From the NCBI RefSeq assembly GCF_003473485.1, contig NC_053042.1:40948762-41012761 (forward strand): a stretch of DNA of 64,000 bases, written 5' to 3'. The position numbers were made by a program, and so were the translations under genes. Under the pieces are notes generated by a model, which had not been told where the DNA came from, made no database searches, and saw nothing but the letters and a program-made list of their open reading frames with translations. Below, piece by piece: positions 24,564 through 37,392 of the stretch (positions are counted from its first letter, which is position 1; each line of letters begins with the position of its first letter). Source of the DNA: Medicago truncatula. Taxonomy: Eukaryota; Streptophyta; Magnoliopsida; Fabales; Fabaceae.

Positions 24564-26499
24564 TACACCTATGTTTTGTTCACTGTGAAGCAAACTCTCA
24601 TTACCATGGAAAATCAGAACTTATTTATGTTTTGAGAAATGTTACATATTGCTTTGGCGCTTTGGCCTTTTGGGTTTGCTATGTTAAGGTACATACATTA
24701 TATAATCTGGCTGGCCTTGGAACTGATTTTTCCGGCAGCTATGTGGCTGTGTGATGGACATTTGCTTTGACTATTTTATGTGTCTTGGAGGGCGTAAAAT
24801 AAGATGGGTATCTTGTTCGGAAAATCAGGTTTTTCGAAGAAATGCTGGAGCGTGTTTTCAAGTGATAAAATCAATTGAAATTGAATGTGATGAATTGTGG
24901 TTGGATTTGTTTTGAGTGAACTATTTATGTTTTGATAATGACGCTCATGCAAATGCTTTGTCTTCAGAATTCGAGTAATTTTACCTCTTAAGGCGTTGGC
25001 CAGTGATTTGTAAACTGTTGTGCACGAAGTATGGAATTCGTAATAGTAGTGCCATACCTCAAAATAATTATAGTTTACGGATGAATTTAAAAATAATAGT
25101 TTATCAAGTGGCTATCCTATAAAATTATTTTTGCGTAGCCAATGACTTAAATTATTTGACTTGCAAATTGATTTTAAGGCGGTAATTATAATGTAATTGT
25201 CACCTTATTTTCACAAATCAATCTCCTCCTTCCTCCTAACCTTTTTGAGCACCATTTCATGAGCAGCAAAGTGTGGAGATCCTTATTCTTCAGATTTCTG
25301 AGATTTTTACGCCCCTAATATCAATCTTGTTACCTTTTGGAATGACCAGATTGATGAAAATATTCCCTAACCACATTAAAATCCAAAAATATGTCATTTC
25401 CTGCCTGCTCTTTTTCTTCCTCGTCCTCTCATTTTTTAAGCTTCTAGTTTTTCGAGCCTCGTTAGAGTTAATTTATTTTTGTGCAATTGTTTTTGGATTA
25501 ATAGTCATTTTTAGTATTTGAATGTGCAGTAAATAGTCACAATAGTCCTTCAATGTACTCCAAAATAGTTTCTGATTGTGTATTCTGTCGGTTAACATGG
25601 TTTTTGACGTTAAAATAATCCTTCAATGACGGCAAGTATATAATGTATTGGCTCAAAAACCAAAACAATAGAGAAAGTTAAAATAATGTGAGTATAAAAG
25701 AGAAAGTTGTCACAAAAGTTGTACAAAATATCATTTCTCTTTATTTTGTCCGCTTATTATCACAACTCCGATGTGGAGTCTTTTAGGAGAGCGGTTAATT
25801 TGGTTGCTCAAAACCTTGCAAAGGTGACCCGTATATGATGTTAGGTTTCACACTTATATTGATCTCCCAACACGTATTGAAACTTTCCAGTAAAAAAAAA
25901 AGTTTCAGAGAATGTAAGTAGCCGAAATATTTTCCTTTTCCACTCTCTACTATCTTGGGTCAAGATATGAGATTTAGTGATGTAATTTCAAATTACTTGC
26001 TTGAAACGCATAAGCTAAAACACATACTGGAATTCTAGGGTAAAAACAGCCAATCCAATATGGTAATTGTAAACTGCTAAACGCCCAGGCCTTATTATGT
26101 GACATAGCCCAGTCATATGTTGATAATACAATATCATTTCAGTTCGTTCAAATCATCCACTTCAAATTTAAATGCTTCTTACACAGTTTCACCAATCAAA
26201 TTTAAGATTCAAATACAAACTAGTCTGAGCTATAATAGAGCTATATATGTTTTTATTTTGGTGAAAATAATAGAGCTGTATTGGATCTTAGATGTAGCAC
26301 AGAATGATGGTGCATGTTCTGCAGCAGTGGCCTCCCCAGATTGCATACATCGACTGCATTCAGATCTCACCTGAAAATCAGATTTCTCCTTAGAACATCA
26401 AGACAGTTTTAAAAAAAATAGAGATAGGAAATGTATAATCAAGTACAATAATGAGTAGGAATTTGGGGACAATTAGCATACTTGAGCGAAACGAGATTG
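24564..26499. other. Convergent intergenic region
   Basis: Holds the 3' UTRs of RFI2-like (plus) and the SR factor (minus). Around 25655-25745 is a fragment (ACAATAGAGAAAGTTAAAAT to ATCATTTCTCTTT) related to the MITE at 47629-47806. No other gene seen. Confidence 0.5.
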
Positions 26500-29400
26500 T
26501 TACAGGCTCCTTGAACTTTGGCTAGGACTGCGGCTCTGGTAACCTCGAGGCTGCATTGCAAACAAAACAACGGAATAAAATTAAAAGTTGGTTTCGGGTT
26601 AACATAAACTACCATTTACATTAAACCATTACAAGCTAATTCTACTATAGTTTAGCAGAATTGAGAATCTTAGGGCGAAATTGTGCAAATGTAAAGGGAT
26701 TTCCATTTTTTTGGGAATGGGATTTCCATTTTTCTCCCCTTTCTAAATAATCTCAGATCATGCAATTCAGATAAAACTTACGGATGGACTTGGAGATCGG
26801 GACCTCGACTGTGATCTGCAAAAATAAAAATGAACAAATATCAATTCAATATCTAGAATGAACCATGAAAAGTTTGATGACTTGCCCCACAAGTCCAAAT
26901 TCCACATCAAAGTTAGTGTAACCAAAAGGAAGAAATCAATCTACCACAAATCTTGATCCGAGTAGAGGAGGAAAGTAATTGAACTCAATGTCATGCACAA
27001 TCCTTAAAATTCTATTGTGATTTGTGAGCAGTGCATGATACCTTGAATTGAATCAATTGTAGTTAAGTTGTAACCAGTTTCAATATCAGACATTAAAAGA
27101 AATCCTAAAGAAAAGGATAAGCTCAACCCAGAACTTAGAGCATAGGTTATTTGAAGTTTTTAAACTGTCTGCTGATTTGTAATTGTTGTTACTTGTTACC
27201 AATAGCATTATGTTCACAGTGATCCGGCTTTTACATTCCAACTCATCCATCTACTGTCATTCAGTCTACAACAATCGCAGACCATGTCTTTAGTCAATAT
27301 AACATTAGTGCTATTGTTAGTCACAATATTAATGTGTTCTAGAGGTGCTCATCAACAAAACATCATTACCTCATACCACGAAGTTGCAGGCGTTTGAGCA
27401 CCACATGCCATCAAGATCCTAACATGCAGTTCCCAGGTCGCCGCAAAAGGCTACATCTAGAAAAGAAGATAGTCAACCCTAATGAGCATTTTATAATCAG
27501 CGGCCAAGCTGACAACCACTTTATCAACACACCCTCCATGTTTCCACATATTAAGAATTATGTTGATAAGTCATAAGTCTATAGCTTTAGCCTTTATGAC
27601 AAGAACAGATTTAATTGAAACAGTTGATTTTGAATTATAAGGAATGATATATTCCTTTCAACTTGCAGAAAAAGAGAAGAGCTTTAGGAATATCATGATT
27701 TTCTACAAAAGGAAAACAAAAACCACAACCCGTCCTCAAAAGAAACTGATGTGATAATACCATATGGATCCAGACAATCTGATAGGCAGTAAAATTTAAA
27801 GCATTTCTTAATTATGTGAAATAAAGGGTGATGTTATATCTTGTGACAACAGAAGATATTCCAAAGAATTTTCTTTCCAATTCAGAAATAATACATATGG
27901 TTGAAAACTGTACTAGAAGAAATCCAACTGGATCAAGATAAATGTTGCAATCCTATTGCAGGTTTTGAAAACAGACAAGTTTTTCAAAAAAAAAAAAATA
28001 GAGACATTATTGAATCTAAAAAAGGTAGACCTAATATGAAATCGGCTAACTGTAATCGAAGTTGCCAGCTCATTTCTGTAATTATTCCATAATAATCCTG
28101 AGGTAGGAAGGAAATCAACCACAAGTTATTCCACGGTGAAACTGATTACTTAATAATTCTACCACACTTAATCCCTTCTTCTCCCAAAACATCCAAGAGA
28201 CAAATTGGACTATATCAAATCTAACCGATTAACAAACTAAGTTTTCATCTCTCCTTAGAGATATGGAATATGTAATCCCAAAACTCAAATGGGTACTTCT
28301 GCCAGTTCAATATAGTCTAAAAGTATACCAATACAGATATGATTGAATACCATTACGCAGATGCATAATAACAAAAGCAAGCAGACAGTACTGGCTAGGT
28401 AAAAATGCAATCAAGCATGAATCAACGATTTACCTACACAACTATAAATAAGAATAAAAACCGAGAGAAAAGCAAGCTCTCGTCCCAAAACTAAAATAGA
28501 TACATGACAATAAAAACTGAGTGAAGGGCAGTAATAAATATCACAGAATTTTCCAGAACCCGTTCTATTATTTTGGCCAGTGCATGACAACCAGAGCCTA
28601 CATAATATAATCTCTTCCCATCATGGGAATCACCATTAAATTGAATACAAACAAAGCCAATGGGAAAGGCAAAAGGTTTTGCACGAACGAATTTTATACA
28701 AATTATCAAGCATTTAATTTTGATTCCACCCACTTAGCGGGAAAAGGCTTTAGGTTGTTGTTGGTATCAAGCATTTAATTTTAGATAAGCCACTGGTGAA
28801 AACGTGTTCTAGATTTTCAATTGACCATATGATACAACCACTCTAACAACCTGTTAGAGATGTATACGCCAAGTATAATCATGTGACACTCTTATAGATG
28901 ACCATATTTTAATCAAATTCAACTTTACCAATTATATGAAAGCATAAAACTAGAAACCTAAAAATTCAAATCAGATAGCTCAAAATTGTACATATTTCAA
29001 GACTGGGCAAAACTGACCTTGAAAGGGAAAATGAGCGCCGAGAGTGTTTTGCTTTTGGAGACAAACTGCAAAATTAACACTTGATCAATTCTTCAAATTT
29101 ACCAAAATACATACCAAATCAAACTTGACCGAGGCAACCAAAGTGAACCTTCTGCTCCTGCCACTGTAGCTATGACTTAGACTGCAGCTTCGACTTCGTG
29201 ATACATATGGGCTGCGGCTTCGAGAATAGCTCCTCCTCGAATCACGACTGGGACTTCTGGAGTGACTCCGATCATATTCCCTCACCTGGACCAACCAGAG
29301 AGATATGTCAAGAAGAGCAAGTACGTAAAATATAATGCAGAATGTAGCCAAATATAATATCGACTCACCCGTATGTATGATCGTGAAAATGCATTCCGAA

Positions 29401-31256
29401 ATTCAGAGTCATCAAGTTTCCTGATCTGTATACAACACAAAGTTATTGAAGAATATCAACAGTGCTGGTCAAAATTACAACCATGAAGAATCCAGCTCAA
29501 GTAAAATAAAAATAAAAACCGACAAATATGCAAGTAAAATAAAAAAAGTAAAAAAAAAACTGATAAAAATATTTGGTGATACAGATTAAGAATACTCACA
29601 GCATATTTCACATCATCATAATTGGTATAATCCACTATCCCAGTCAAGCCTGCATACAAATTATACCGATGTTTTAGAATTATGTGGTGAACATTTAAGA
29701 AATAAATCAGCTCAAAAAGCTTAAACTTAATGGCATTGTTTCCTAGACTCATTGTATCCCAAAATTAGTCATGCCCTCTAAATTAATATCACATTATCAC
29801 CATTTGAGATTACGAGAAAAGGTAACAAAAAGACTGCTAAAATAAATACATCCAAACATTTTTTATTAGCTTATTTTTATGTCTGAAGGAAAGCCTATCA
29901 TCAAACTACTGCATTTTTTATCCCCTTACTTTAGGTGCAATATCATTTTTACATTCTCCTCTAATCTAAAGGCTGAGGAGCGAAATTGCCACTGCACTCA
30001 AGGACACTCCTGCATTGACCCTTTTATAAACAAATAAAACTTGCTCCAAAATACATCCCAATCCACTTACCTCCACGCTCACGGAACACTTGAGAAAAAC
30101 ACACATGACCAGCTTTACGCATGTGATCCTAATAATATAGAATCCAAAATCAGTAAATATTATTCATTAATTTTCAATCAATACAATGATTTAAATGTAT
30201 AATGTCATTAATCTGCTCCAAAAAATATTTTTTGCAAGTATCAAATGGCCATAGGAATAATGAATCGATCCATACTTTCAGATCTTGCCATGAAGCAGAA
30301 GGAGGCAATCCAGTAACCAGAACTGCAAATATAATAAATAGGGTCAACCAAAACATTCTCTTTTTAGGTACAAGTAGGAAAGACAGAAAGAAATGAGAAA
30401 AACTACTGTACAATGATACAAAGCTAAAAAATATATTTTTAATTATATTAGGAAACAATAGATACCACGATAGTCAGATCGCCTGGAAACTCCACGGCTA
30501 CCACTTCTACCGCTATGCCTACTGTATCGGTCTACTGATGATGAACTTCCCCGTCCACCATGTGCAAGTTCAACCTACAGTAACAAATAGTGACCAAAAG
30601 GTCATATGACAAAATTCGATAGTTGGTCCCATAGAAGCAGAAAAGAGAAGAAAGGGAAAATATTCTAACCAGTAATCGATAACCATCAAAATCATAACCA
30701 TCTCTATAATAAATCGCATCTTGAGCATCACGAGCATCCTCAAACTGCAATATAATGTTTAAGATACATAGGACAGAACAAACAAGGGAACTAAAAAAAG
30801 TGTGATAACTACCCCTTCGCATCCTTAAAAAATGAAATGTAGACATACCTCAACAAAAGCATAACCTGGTGGTTTCGGAGGGATCTTCAAATCAATGTCA
30901 ACGATAGGACCATACTGCATTTTGGCAGTGAAGAAAGCAATAGGATAAATTGAAATCCATACATACTGATCTTCAACTATATTTCATAAATGTGTGAATC
31001 CATGTATGTGTAATATATGAAGGTATTACAGTGAAAGCAAATAACGGGAGAAAATAGTATATAATAATACTTGATAGAAAACATAATGACGATGATAATT
31101 TAAGTGCACATCTTTCGGCATTGAAGTTAACAGCAATCCAGTGCATAATATGGTATTAGATATAAGTACCTTGTAGAAAAGATCCTCAACTTCTCTCAGG
31201 CGAATATCACCAGGAAGATTGCCAACATATAATGTGCGACTTGACCGGCCACTCAT
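26500..31256 (-). CDS. SR34A: Serine/arginine-rich splicing factor, SR34A-like (SF2/ASF family)
   Basis: Twelve coding exons on the minus strand: 31170-31256, 30849-30914, 30670-30744, 30466-30574, 30276-30322, 30071-30128, 29600-29649, 29369-29425, 29149-29285, 29018-29065, 26782-26815, 26500-26550; 819 bases, 272 aa. RRM1 has RNP2 LYVGNL (9-14) and RNP1 PGYAFVEF (45-52). The second, pseudo-RRM carries the diagnostic SWQDLKD (123-129). The C-terminal RS domain (about 185-272) has [17 protein letters not shown] and ends [13 protein letters not shown]2-type SR proteins bind exonic enhancers in the nucleus. A 5' UTR exon near 32532-32600 splices to about 31266. The 2.2-kb intron 26816-29017 sits where plant SR genes have a long, alternatively spliced intron. 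SR34A rather than SR30 is a judgement from memory of the RRM sequences. Confidence 0.9.
28722..28764 (+). mobile_element. Au-like SINE, 43-bp 5'-truncated insertion with 18-bp target duplication
   Basis: CCACTTAGCGGGAAAAGGCT followed by a TTG tail matches the 3' end of the SINE at 7572-7623. It is flanked by perfect direct repeats TATCAAGCATTTAATTTT (28704-28721 and 28765-28782). Lies in the long intron of the SR factor gene. Confidence 0.8.
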
Positions 31257-31742
31257 TTTTTTCCCTAAAGCACAAACAGCACAGTTGAAATTACACATTT
31301 AAGATTTATGTATTGTCCAGTTATAAGTTTCCGTGCACTCCCTTCAGAAAAAATTCCCAAACTCTTACAAATTAATGAATTAACTCAGCTCAAACAGAAC
31401 TGAAATATACATGATTTGACAGAGTAATGCTCATCAAAATTTACTGAAAAAACCATCGTTGAAGGATTAAGATAAAAGGAGGAAAGAAATTATTAGATGA
31501 AAGTATTGTGAACTTGTGCACACCCTTCCTGCTTGCAGGAGGATATTAGAGATATAATCAAATATTAGCAGTTAGTTTGTTACTAAATGTAATTACTTTA
31601 CTCAATTCAATAAAAAAAAAATAGAATTTATGTATCTTTTCTCTCTTCCGTGACCTCTAACAAGTTTTGTAACGGAAATAATAAGAGCTTGGATATTACT
31701 GATAATAACTTGATAACAGCTTGATAGTAAGTTGATGCAAAA

Positions 31743-31891
31743 CAGTGTTGTCAAATATCGGCCATGGTGGCACCATGGCGGATATCGATGGAGGATTTTT
31801 GAAGAAACGCCGAGGCCTATTGACGTTGTATATGGCGGCACCATATGTCGGCTGTATGTCGGATTTTAGGCTTTCCTCCATCGATAACATT
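31743..31891. mobile_element. CAGTGTTGTCAAA-type MITE (probably hAT)
   Basis: Left end CAGTGTTGTCAAATATCGGC and right end TCGATAACATTG are inverted. Flanks ATGCAAAA and ATACAAAA differ at one of 8 bases, fitting an 8-bp target duplication. Lies in the 5' UTR intron of the SR factor gene. Confidence 0.6.
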
Positions 31892-32600
31892 GATACAAAA
31901 GAATAACTCTAATCTTTAAATAGGCCCCTAAGCTAAAAACAAACTTGTAATTGATTTGAGTCTCTATTTGTAATTAGGTTGATGAAATTTTAAATGCAAA
32001 TTATTTATATATTTTGAAGAGATCAAATTACAAATTCAATTACAAACTTTTAAGTCTAAAGACCTATATATAAAATTCCTCAAATAGTAGTTGATGGACA
32101 TCCAGAGTAATTAAACCTAATAAGTAATATAAAAACTAATCCTAATAGATAATCTAAGATATTAAGATTATAAACTAGTGATAGGAAATAAACTAAGATA
32201 CTTTAGAATTTAGATACAATATCAAAAAAATATTATAAGATAATTTCTTATAATCTAACAATGATATAACTTTATACACACACAATACATAAATGGTCTG
32301 AAGTGAAATGAAGCGATAAAGATAACACACAGGATCGTAAATCATCAAGATCATGTTTGTTTAAGTTTGAGTTCTTCAGGGAACCTTTTTATATCTACTG
32401 TGTTGGCAATTCTACTATGATCATCAATAAAAAATATATTCAGTCAAAGGAATAAACGAACATGTGATCGAAAAAAAAAAATATTGCAACAACAATAAGT
32501 GAGGATTATTGAGAATTTAGATTAGATTACCTGAGAGAGATGTATAAGCAAGCAAATACGCGAAGAATGGAAGACGATGTTTGTTCTGTTCTGAGTCACA

Positions 32601-33497
32601 GAGGAAACTCAACATTTAATTGGAGGAGCAGGCAATATGTTATGGTGACACGTGGACGGCCAGAACAACGATTGCATCTTGGCTGTTTGTTTCTACCTTT
32701 TATTTAAGAGCTTTCATACAATTTTTCGGTAGAATGTCAAAGGAAAAAACAGGGAAAAAAAAAACACCTAGAAAGTCTTGCATGGTCATAAGCTTTTTGG
32801 GCACACAACAAAAAGGTTATACTAAACTTTGAAATAGTGTTGATATTGGTCAATAAATTTGTGCAGCCATTGTCATCTCTAAACACATGTTAGAAAGAAA
32901 CGTTAGGAATATATTTCTTTAAGCAAATATCTTTACCAATAAAGAAACATGTAGATGCATATACAAGTGATGTGGAGAAGATAAAGGACTTTTTTTTTTT
33001 GAGAGCAGAAGATAAATGACTTATAAAATATTCGTCTTGCAAATAACATGTTGAATATAATCGTTGATTACCAACATAAAATCATGATAAACATCAAATA
33101 TTTTCAACAAAAAGCACATCTCTTGACCCTTGTTAGAAAATAAGTTAACTATCCAAAGTAAACAACCAGCACCAATCTCAATACAAGCACCACAACTTCT
33201 ATCAACATTAAATTAACATATTCGGTTGAGCTTATCCACACACGCACAAGATTTCTTGTTGATAGGGGTACGTGCCCCACGTTTGGCTTGATGTCTTCCA
33301 TTTCGCAACATATTCGATTGTGTTTATCCGCACGCACAACTTCATTCAGAACGTGGCTTTGTGCTCATAAACATTTTTGCTTAACAACGCTATAAACATG
33401 AAGCACAAGTTGATTGTCCAGTCCATTTGCGTTTTGTCTAAGTACGATGTCTTCATGGCTTCATATAACTCGGTAGACTTGAGAAAACCTCAATTAA
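32601..33497. other. Intergenic, no gene recognised
   Basis: Upstream of the SR factor. Frames of 60-84 codons near 32.6, 33.2 and 33.4 kb show no domains. The 33.15-33.5 kb stretch is less AT-rich and may be decayed coding DNA, but I could not place it in a family. Confidence 0.4.
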
Positions 33498-33505
33498 CTC
33501 ATATT

Positions 33506-33889
33506 CAGTGGCGGAGCCCTTCATGGGCTGAGGTGGGCCACGGCCCACCCGGAAAAATTATAAAATCAACGATTATAGGTCTATTTTGCGATATTTTATG
33601 CAATTTTGCGTCAGTTTTACGTTTTGGTTGATCCAAATTCCTGCAAAGTGGTACAGTGACCCACCCGAAAATTTAAATAATTCAATTATAGGTCTATTTT
33701 GCGAGATTTTATACAATTTTATATCAGTTTTAGGTTTCGGTTGATCAAAATTCCCGCAAATTGGTGTAGTGGCTCACCCGAAAAATTTAAATAATTCAAT
33801 TATAGGTCTAATTTGTGAGACTTTAAACAATTTTTCAATAGTTAATTTTAGTGGCCCACCCTGACATTTTTTTTCTGGCTCCGCCACTG
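33506..33889. mobile_element. hAT-type MITE (CAGTGGCGGAGCC) with internal triplication
   Basis: Ends CAGTGGCGGAGCC and GGCTCCGCCACTG are perfect inverted repeats. An exact 8-bp target duplication CTCATATT lies at 33498-33505 and 33890-33897. The interior carries three units of about 113-116 bp beginning CCCACCCGGAAAA (near 33544), CCCACCCGAAAAT (33660) and CTCACCCGAAAAA (33773). Confidence 0.9.
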
Positions 33890-33897
33890 CTCATATT

Positions 33898-35494
33898 CAA
33901 CTTTATTTGTGCTCCTCTCATCTCAAGTCGCCTGTCTGTCAATTTCGACTAACATAATATTTATTTTTAGGTGTATACAACTCCAAAGCCTTCCCCTCCA
34001 AAACATCATCCCAAAAATAACTAATGAACTTAAAAATTAAATTGTTTATTGTAAAAAGAATCGGAACAAGTTTTTTATAAATCAATATATATTGTTAGCG
34101 TACAAATTTTTTACACCTATGTATAATAATGTGTTGTCATGTCAATTAATGACTATGACAAGTATGTATTTTTATTTTTTAACTCATTAAATGTTCTGCC
34201 ACACACCAATTGATTACTTTTTTGATTAAACAACAATAGATGTGCATGTAGAAAAATCAGTCAAAAGTGTTTTATGCGAACGCTTAATGTTAAGTTGATA
34301 TGTCGAAAACAACGTTCTCAAACTAGAGTTCACAAGTGTATTATTTAGTTTTGATTTGAAATAAAATTGATTTGTTATTTGATTTATAATATTGTTAATG
34401 AAATATTTCTATAAAATTATGCTCGAGTTCAAGAACAAGAAAACGTGAGTAAGTAATCATGTTTGATGTCTTAAGCTCTTTTGAACATACCACTTAATCT
34501 TAAATGGTTCGTAAGCACTTATTAAAAAAAGTTAGCTCAATAAATGAGTAATAGTGTAAATATTATATGATTTAAAGGACCAATTTGTAACTAAAAAAAT
34601 TAAAGATCAATTCCTAACAAAAAAAAAAACTTAAATAATTAACTTGTTATTAACCTCTAACATAAAGGGCTGCAAGAGGTATTTGATATTCTCTAATTTA
34701 TTACTACCTATTGTCTTAGTTATAAGCATCAACGGTTCGATCAATTTTGAGACCTATTCATATATTAAAAATTCATCCTTTTTTTAAGATGCCAATCAAA
34801 AAATATATTTAGAAACCAACCCAATTAAATATAAGACGTGCCTAAAGGGAAGTAAAACAAAGTCCAAAATACAACAAATAACACTGAATCCGTTTAAACG
34901 CTAATAATGATGATGATGATGATAATAATATGTACGATAGATTGCTTCTCTTAAAAAAAAAAGTACGACATTTTAACTAACAACAATTTCTCTTCGACAA
35001 AAAGAAAACTAATTCCTTAGAAAAAAACATTTTCTTATGATGTTCAGGGTTCGAACCTTAAATCTTACTTATAGTATGTATTTTTCTTACGAATTGAGCC
35101 AAGCTAACAAGCAAAATTGTTGTTAGTTTTTAAATAAAAGGAAAGGGAAGAAAAAGGTTTGAAAGGTCTTGGAAGTGAAATATGTCGGCCCACAAAGGCG
35201 GTTTAGCGTAATACAGTGGGTAACAAACAAAATTCAGTGTACCCCCAACGAACTTTTTATTTTTGAAGAACATTAATAAATCACGTGCGTTTGGCAAACA
35301 ACTCAATTTGAATTAGAAGAAAATAAGACGACGATACTACTACTAGTTCCGCCGCGTCATCAACCAACGAACGAAGCAGGTTTACAATTACAACTTGTCA
35401 TTTGATTTGTGACTCTACTTTTTCCGAAAAACCTTGAGTTGAGTCTCTTACCTCGTTCGTAGACCTCTTCTTCCCTCTCCTAAGCAAAGCAATA
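33898..35494. other. Intergenic upstream of HIG1 gene
   Basis: AT-rich, with a (GAT)n-like tract near 34907-34925 and a SINE-like fragment at 35043-35110 (minus strand, B-box GGTTCGAACC preserved in the plus reading). No gene seen. Confidence 0.5.
35043..35110 (-). mobile_element. SINE-like repeat fragment
   Basis: Plus reading CAGGGTTCGAACCTTAAATC to GAATTGAGCCAAGCTAACAA is the reverse of the B-box then A-box of the tRNA-derived repeat at 2510-2625. Confidence 0.45.
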
Positions 35495-37392
35495 ATGTCG
35501 GATGCTAAAACCCAAATCGAATCTCTCAGGAAATGGGTCGTTGAACACAAACTCCGTACTGTTGGTATATTTCCAAATCAATCATTTCCTTCCTTTATTT
35601 TTTCATTTAGGTCATTCTTTTTCTTCAATAATTATTTCTTTTTTCGATCAGGTTGTTTGTGGCTTAGCGGTATTACGGGTTCAATTGCTTATAATTGGTC
35701 TCGTCCTAACATGAAAACCAGTGTTAAAATCATTCACGCCAGGTATTATTATTGTTTTCTATACATATTATCTGGATTTATTATGCCTATTAAATTCTGC
35801 AATCTATATTTCTTTGCATCAAGGGTTTTTGATTCATCAATCAATTTAAGTAAATATATAGCTAGTAATCCCTAAACTCTATAAAATTCATTAATTTAGT
35901 CTCTCTGGTTAAGATCTTATGACTAAATTCACAGATTTCATATACTCTAGGGACTAAATTGATGGTTTATTCAAAAAATATTATTCTATTGGTGTTCTGT
36001 GTTCATCTAATAAGCAACGAGATTATGAAGTTTTCATGAGGCTTACTATAGGGTTGATGTTTTGTTCCATTATGACTTGCTTCTTTAAATCCTTTTTTGC
36101 CTTATTGGTTTTGGGACTAGAATTTGTTTTGAATGGATTGGTTTTGGTTATTGAGTTGAATGCAGAGTAGTTAATGTTCTTTTACATTTTGATGAAAGTC
36201 AAGTGAACAATTAATTTGAGGTTAGAATTGCTTACTCTTCATGGAAGTCAAACACCCAAATTCGTATCAAAATCGATTTTATGATTCACATAACCTTCAT
36301 CTCTCACAAAACTGAATCCATACTTGTGCTTTCTTTTTAGAGTTCTAAATTAGGGCAGTTGGAATGTTAAGAAATTATTCTTCAAGTAAAAATGTGTTTG
36401 AGAAGCTTTTTTTGGAATCTAAAACAAACTGGCTAGTATCATAGGAAAATTTTGCATTGCATCAGGTTACACTTTTTCTATATCGTTTGTGAGTAAACAC
36501 TGTTACCTAGATTTATTTGCTCAACCTGTTATACCTCACATTTCCCTTATTTTCGTTTTGCAATGAATTCAACTTTTCCCTTGAAGTGTATTGTAAAATT
36601 CAGGATAATTAAAACATCAAACAGGATCCCTTTTATATCTAGTTCATAGCTGGCAATTGGAAAATTCAATTGTTGCTTGGTTCTAGGGCATGAATTGATT
36701 GTAATTTTTATTGCTTTGAAACAATGCTGAAGTGCTTGGCTATTGATGTTCTTTTTCATAGGTTTTGGTTTCTGTTTTCTTTTTATTACCATCCTTGGCT
36801 CCTTTTTTTCTCTCTCTCCATGTTGTCATTAATAATTAGATGGGCATGGAAATGGATTGGAAAACCAGGTATCATGGAGTGATGTTAAATATCAGCGCTA
36901 TAGCGTAGCAGAATTTGAACAAATCACTATTGTTCCGTGTTTATGCTATATAGTACAAAATGTTGTCAGATAGTGTCTATAGCGGTGCAATAGCCCTGTT
37001 GCGTAGCAGAGTTTAAACAAACTGCTATTATCCCCTGACCCGCGATTGAAAACACTGTTATCGTATTTGATACACTAAAGGATATGATGTGTTTGTCTAT
37101 CTAGCAAGTTCAAGTAGTAATAGACAGATGTTTGCATGCTGCTTGGTGAACTTCTGTAGTTTTATTTGATATATGTTGTGATTAAAACTTCATCTTTCCT
37201 ATGCTGAATTTTTTCTTTGAAATTGCTCAGAGACACCCTGTACAATTTTAAACTTACACTTGCTAATCTTTCTGTATCAGGTTGCATGCTCAGGCTCTTA
37301 CACTGGGAGCATTAGCTGGAGCTGCAGTGGTAGAATATTATGATCATAAGTCTGAAGAAAAGGCTAAGGCTGCAAGGGATTCTAGGCGATAA
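35495..37392 (+). CDS. HIG1-domain (hypoxia-responsive family) mitochondrial protein
   Basis: Three exons, 35495-35564, 35652-35742, 37281-37392; 273 bases, 90 aa. The sequence begins MSDAKTQIESLRKWVVEHKL and continues with two hydrophobic segments: GCLWLSGITGSIAYNW and LHAQALTLGALAGAAVVEYY. The second follows the conserved KIIHAR motif of Hig_1_N domains. The C-terminus is charged. HIG1 proteins are small inner-mitochondrial-membrane proteins associated with respiratory supercomplexes (family knowledge). Intron 2 (1.5 kb) contains a MITE. Start chosen as the only ATG giving the family N-terminus. Confidence 0.88.
36877..37057. mobile_element. CAGTGTT-family MITE in HIG1 intron 2
   Basis: Left AGTGATGTTAAATATCAGCG and right GCGATTGAAAACACTG are inverted, with GCTATAGCG-type motifs inside. 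Flanking repeat imperfect (TATCATGG and TATCGTAT). Confidence 0.5.

Noticed and set aside
33149-33337. Frames of 60-84 codons in less AT-rich DNA
   Set aside because: No recognisable domain, no plausible exon neighbours; left as unassigned intergenic DNA.
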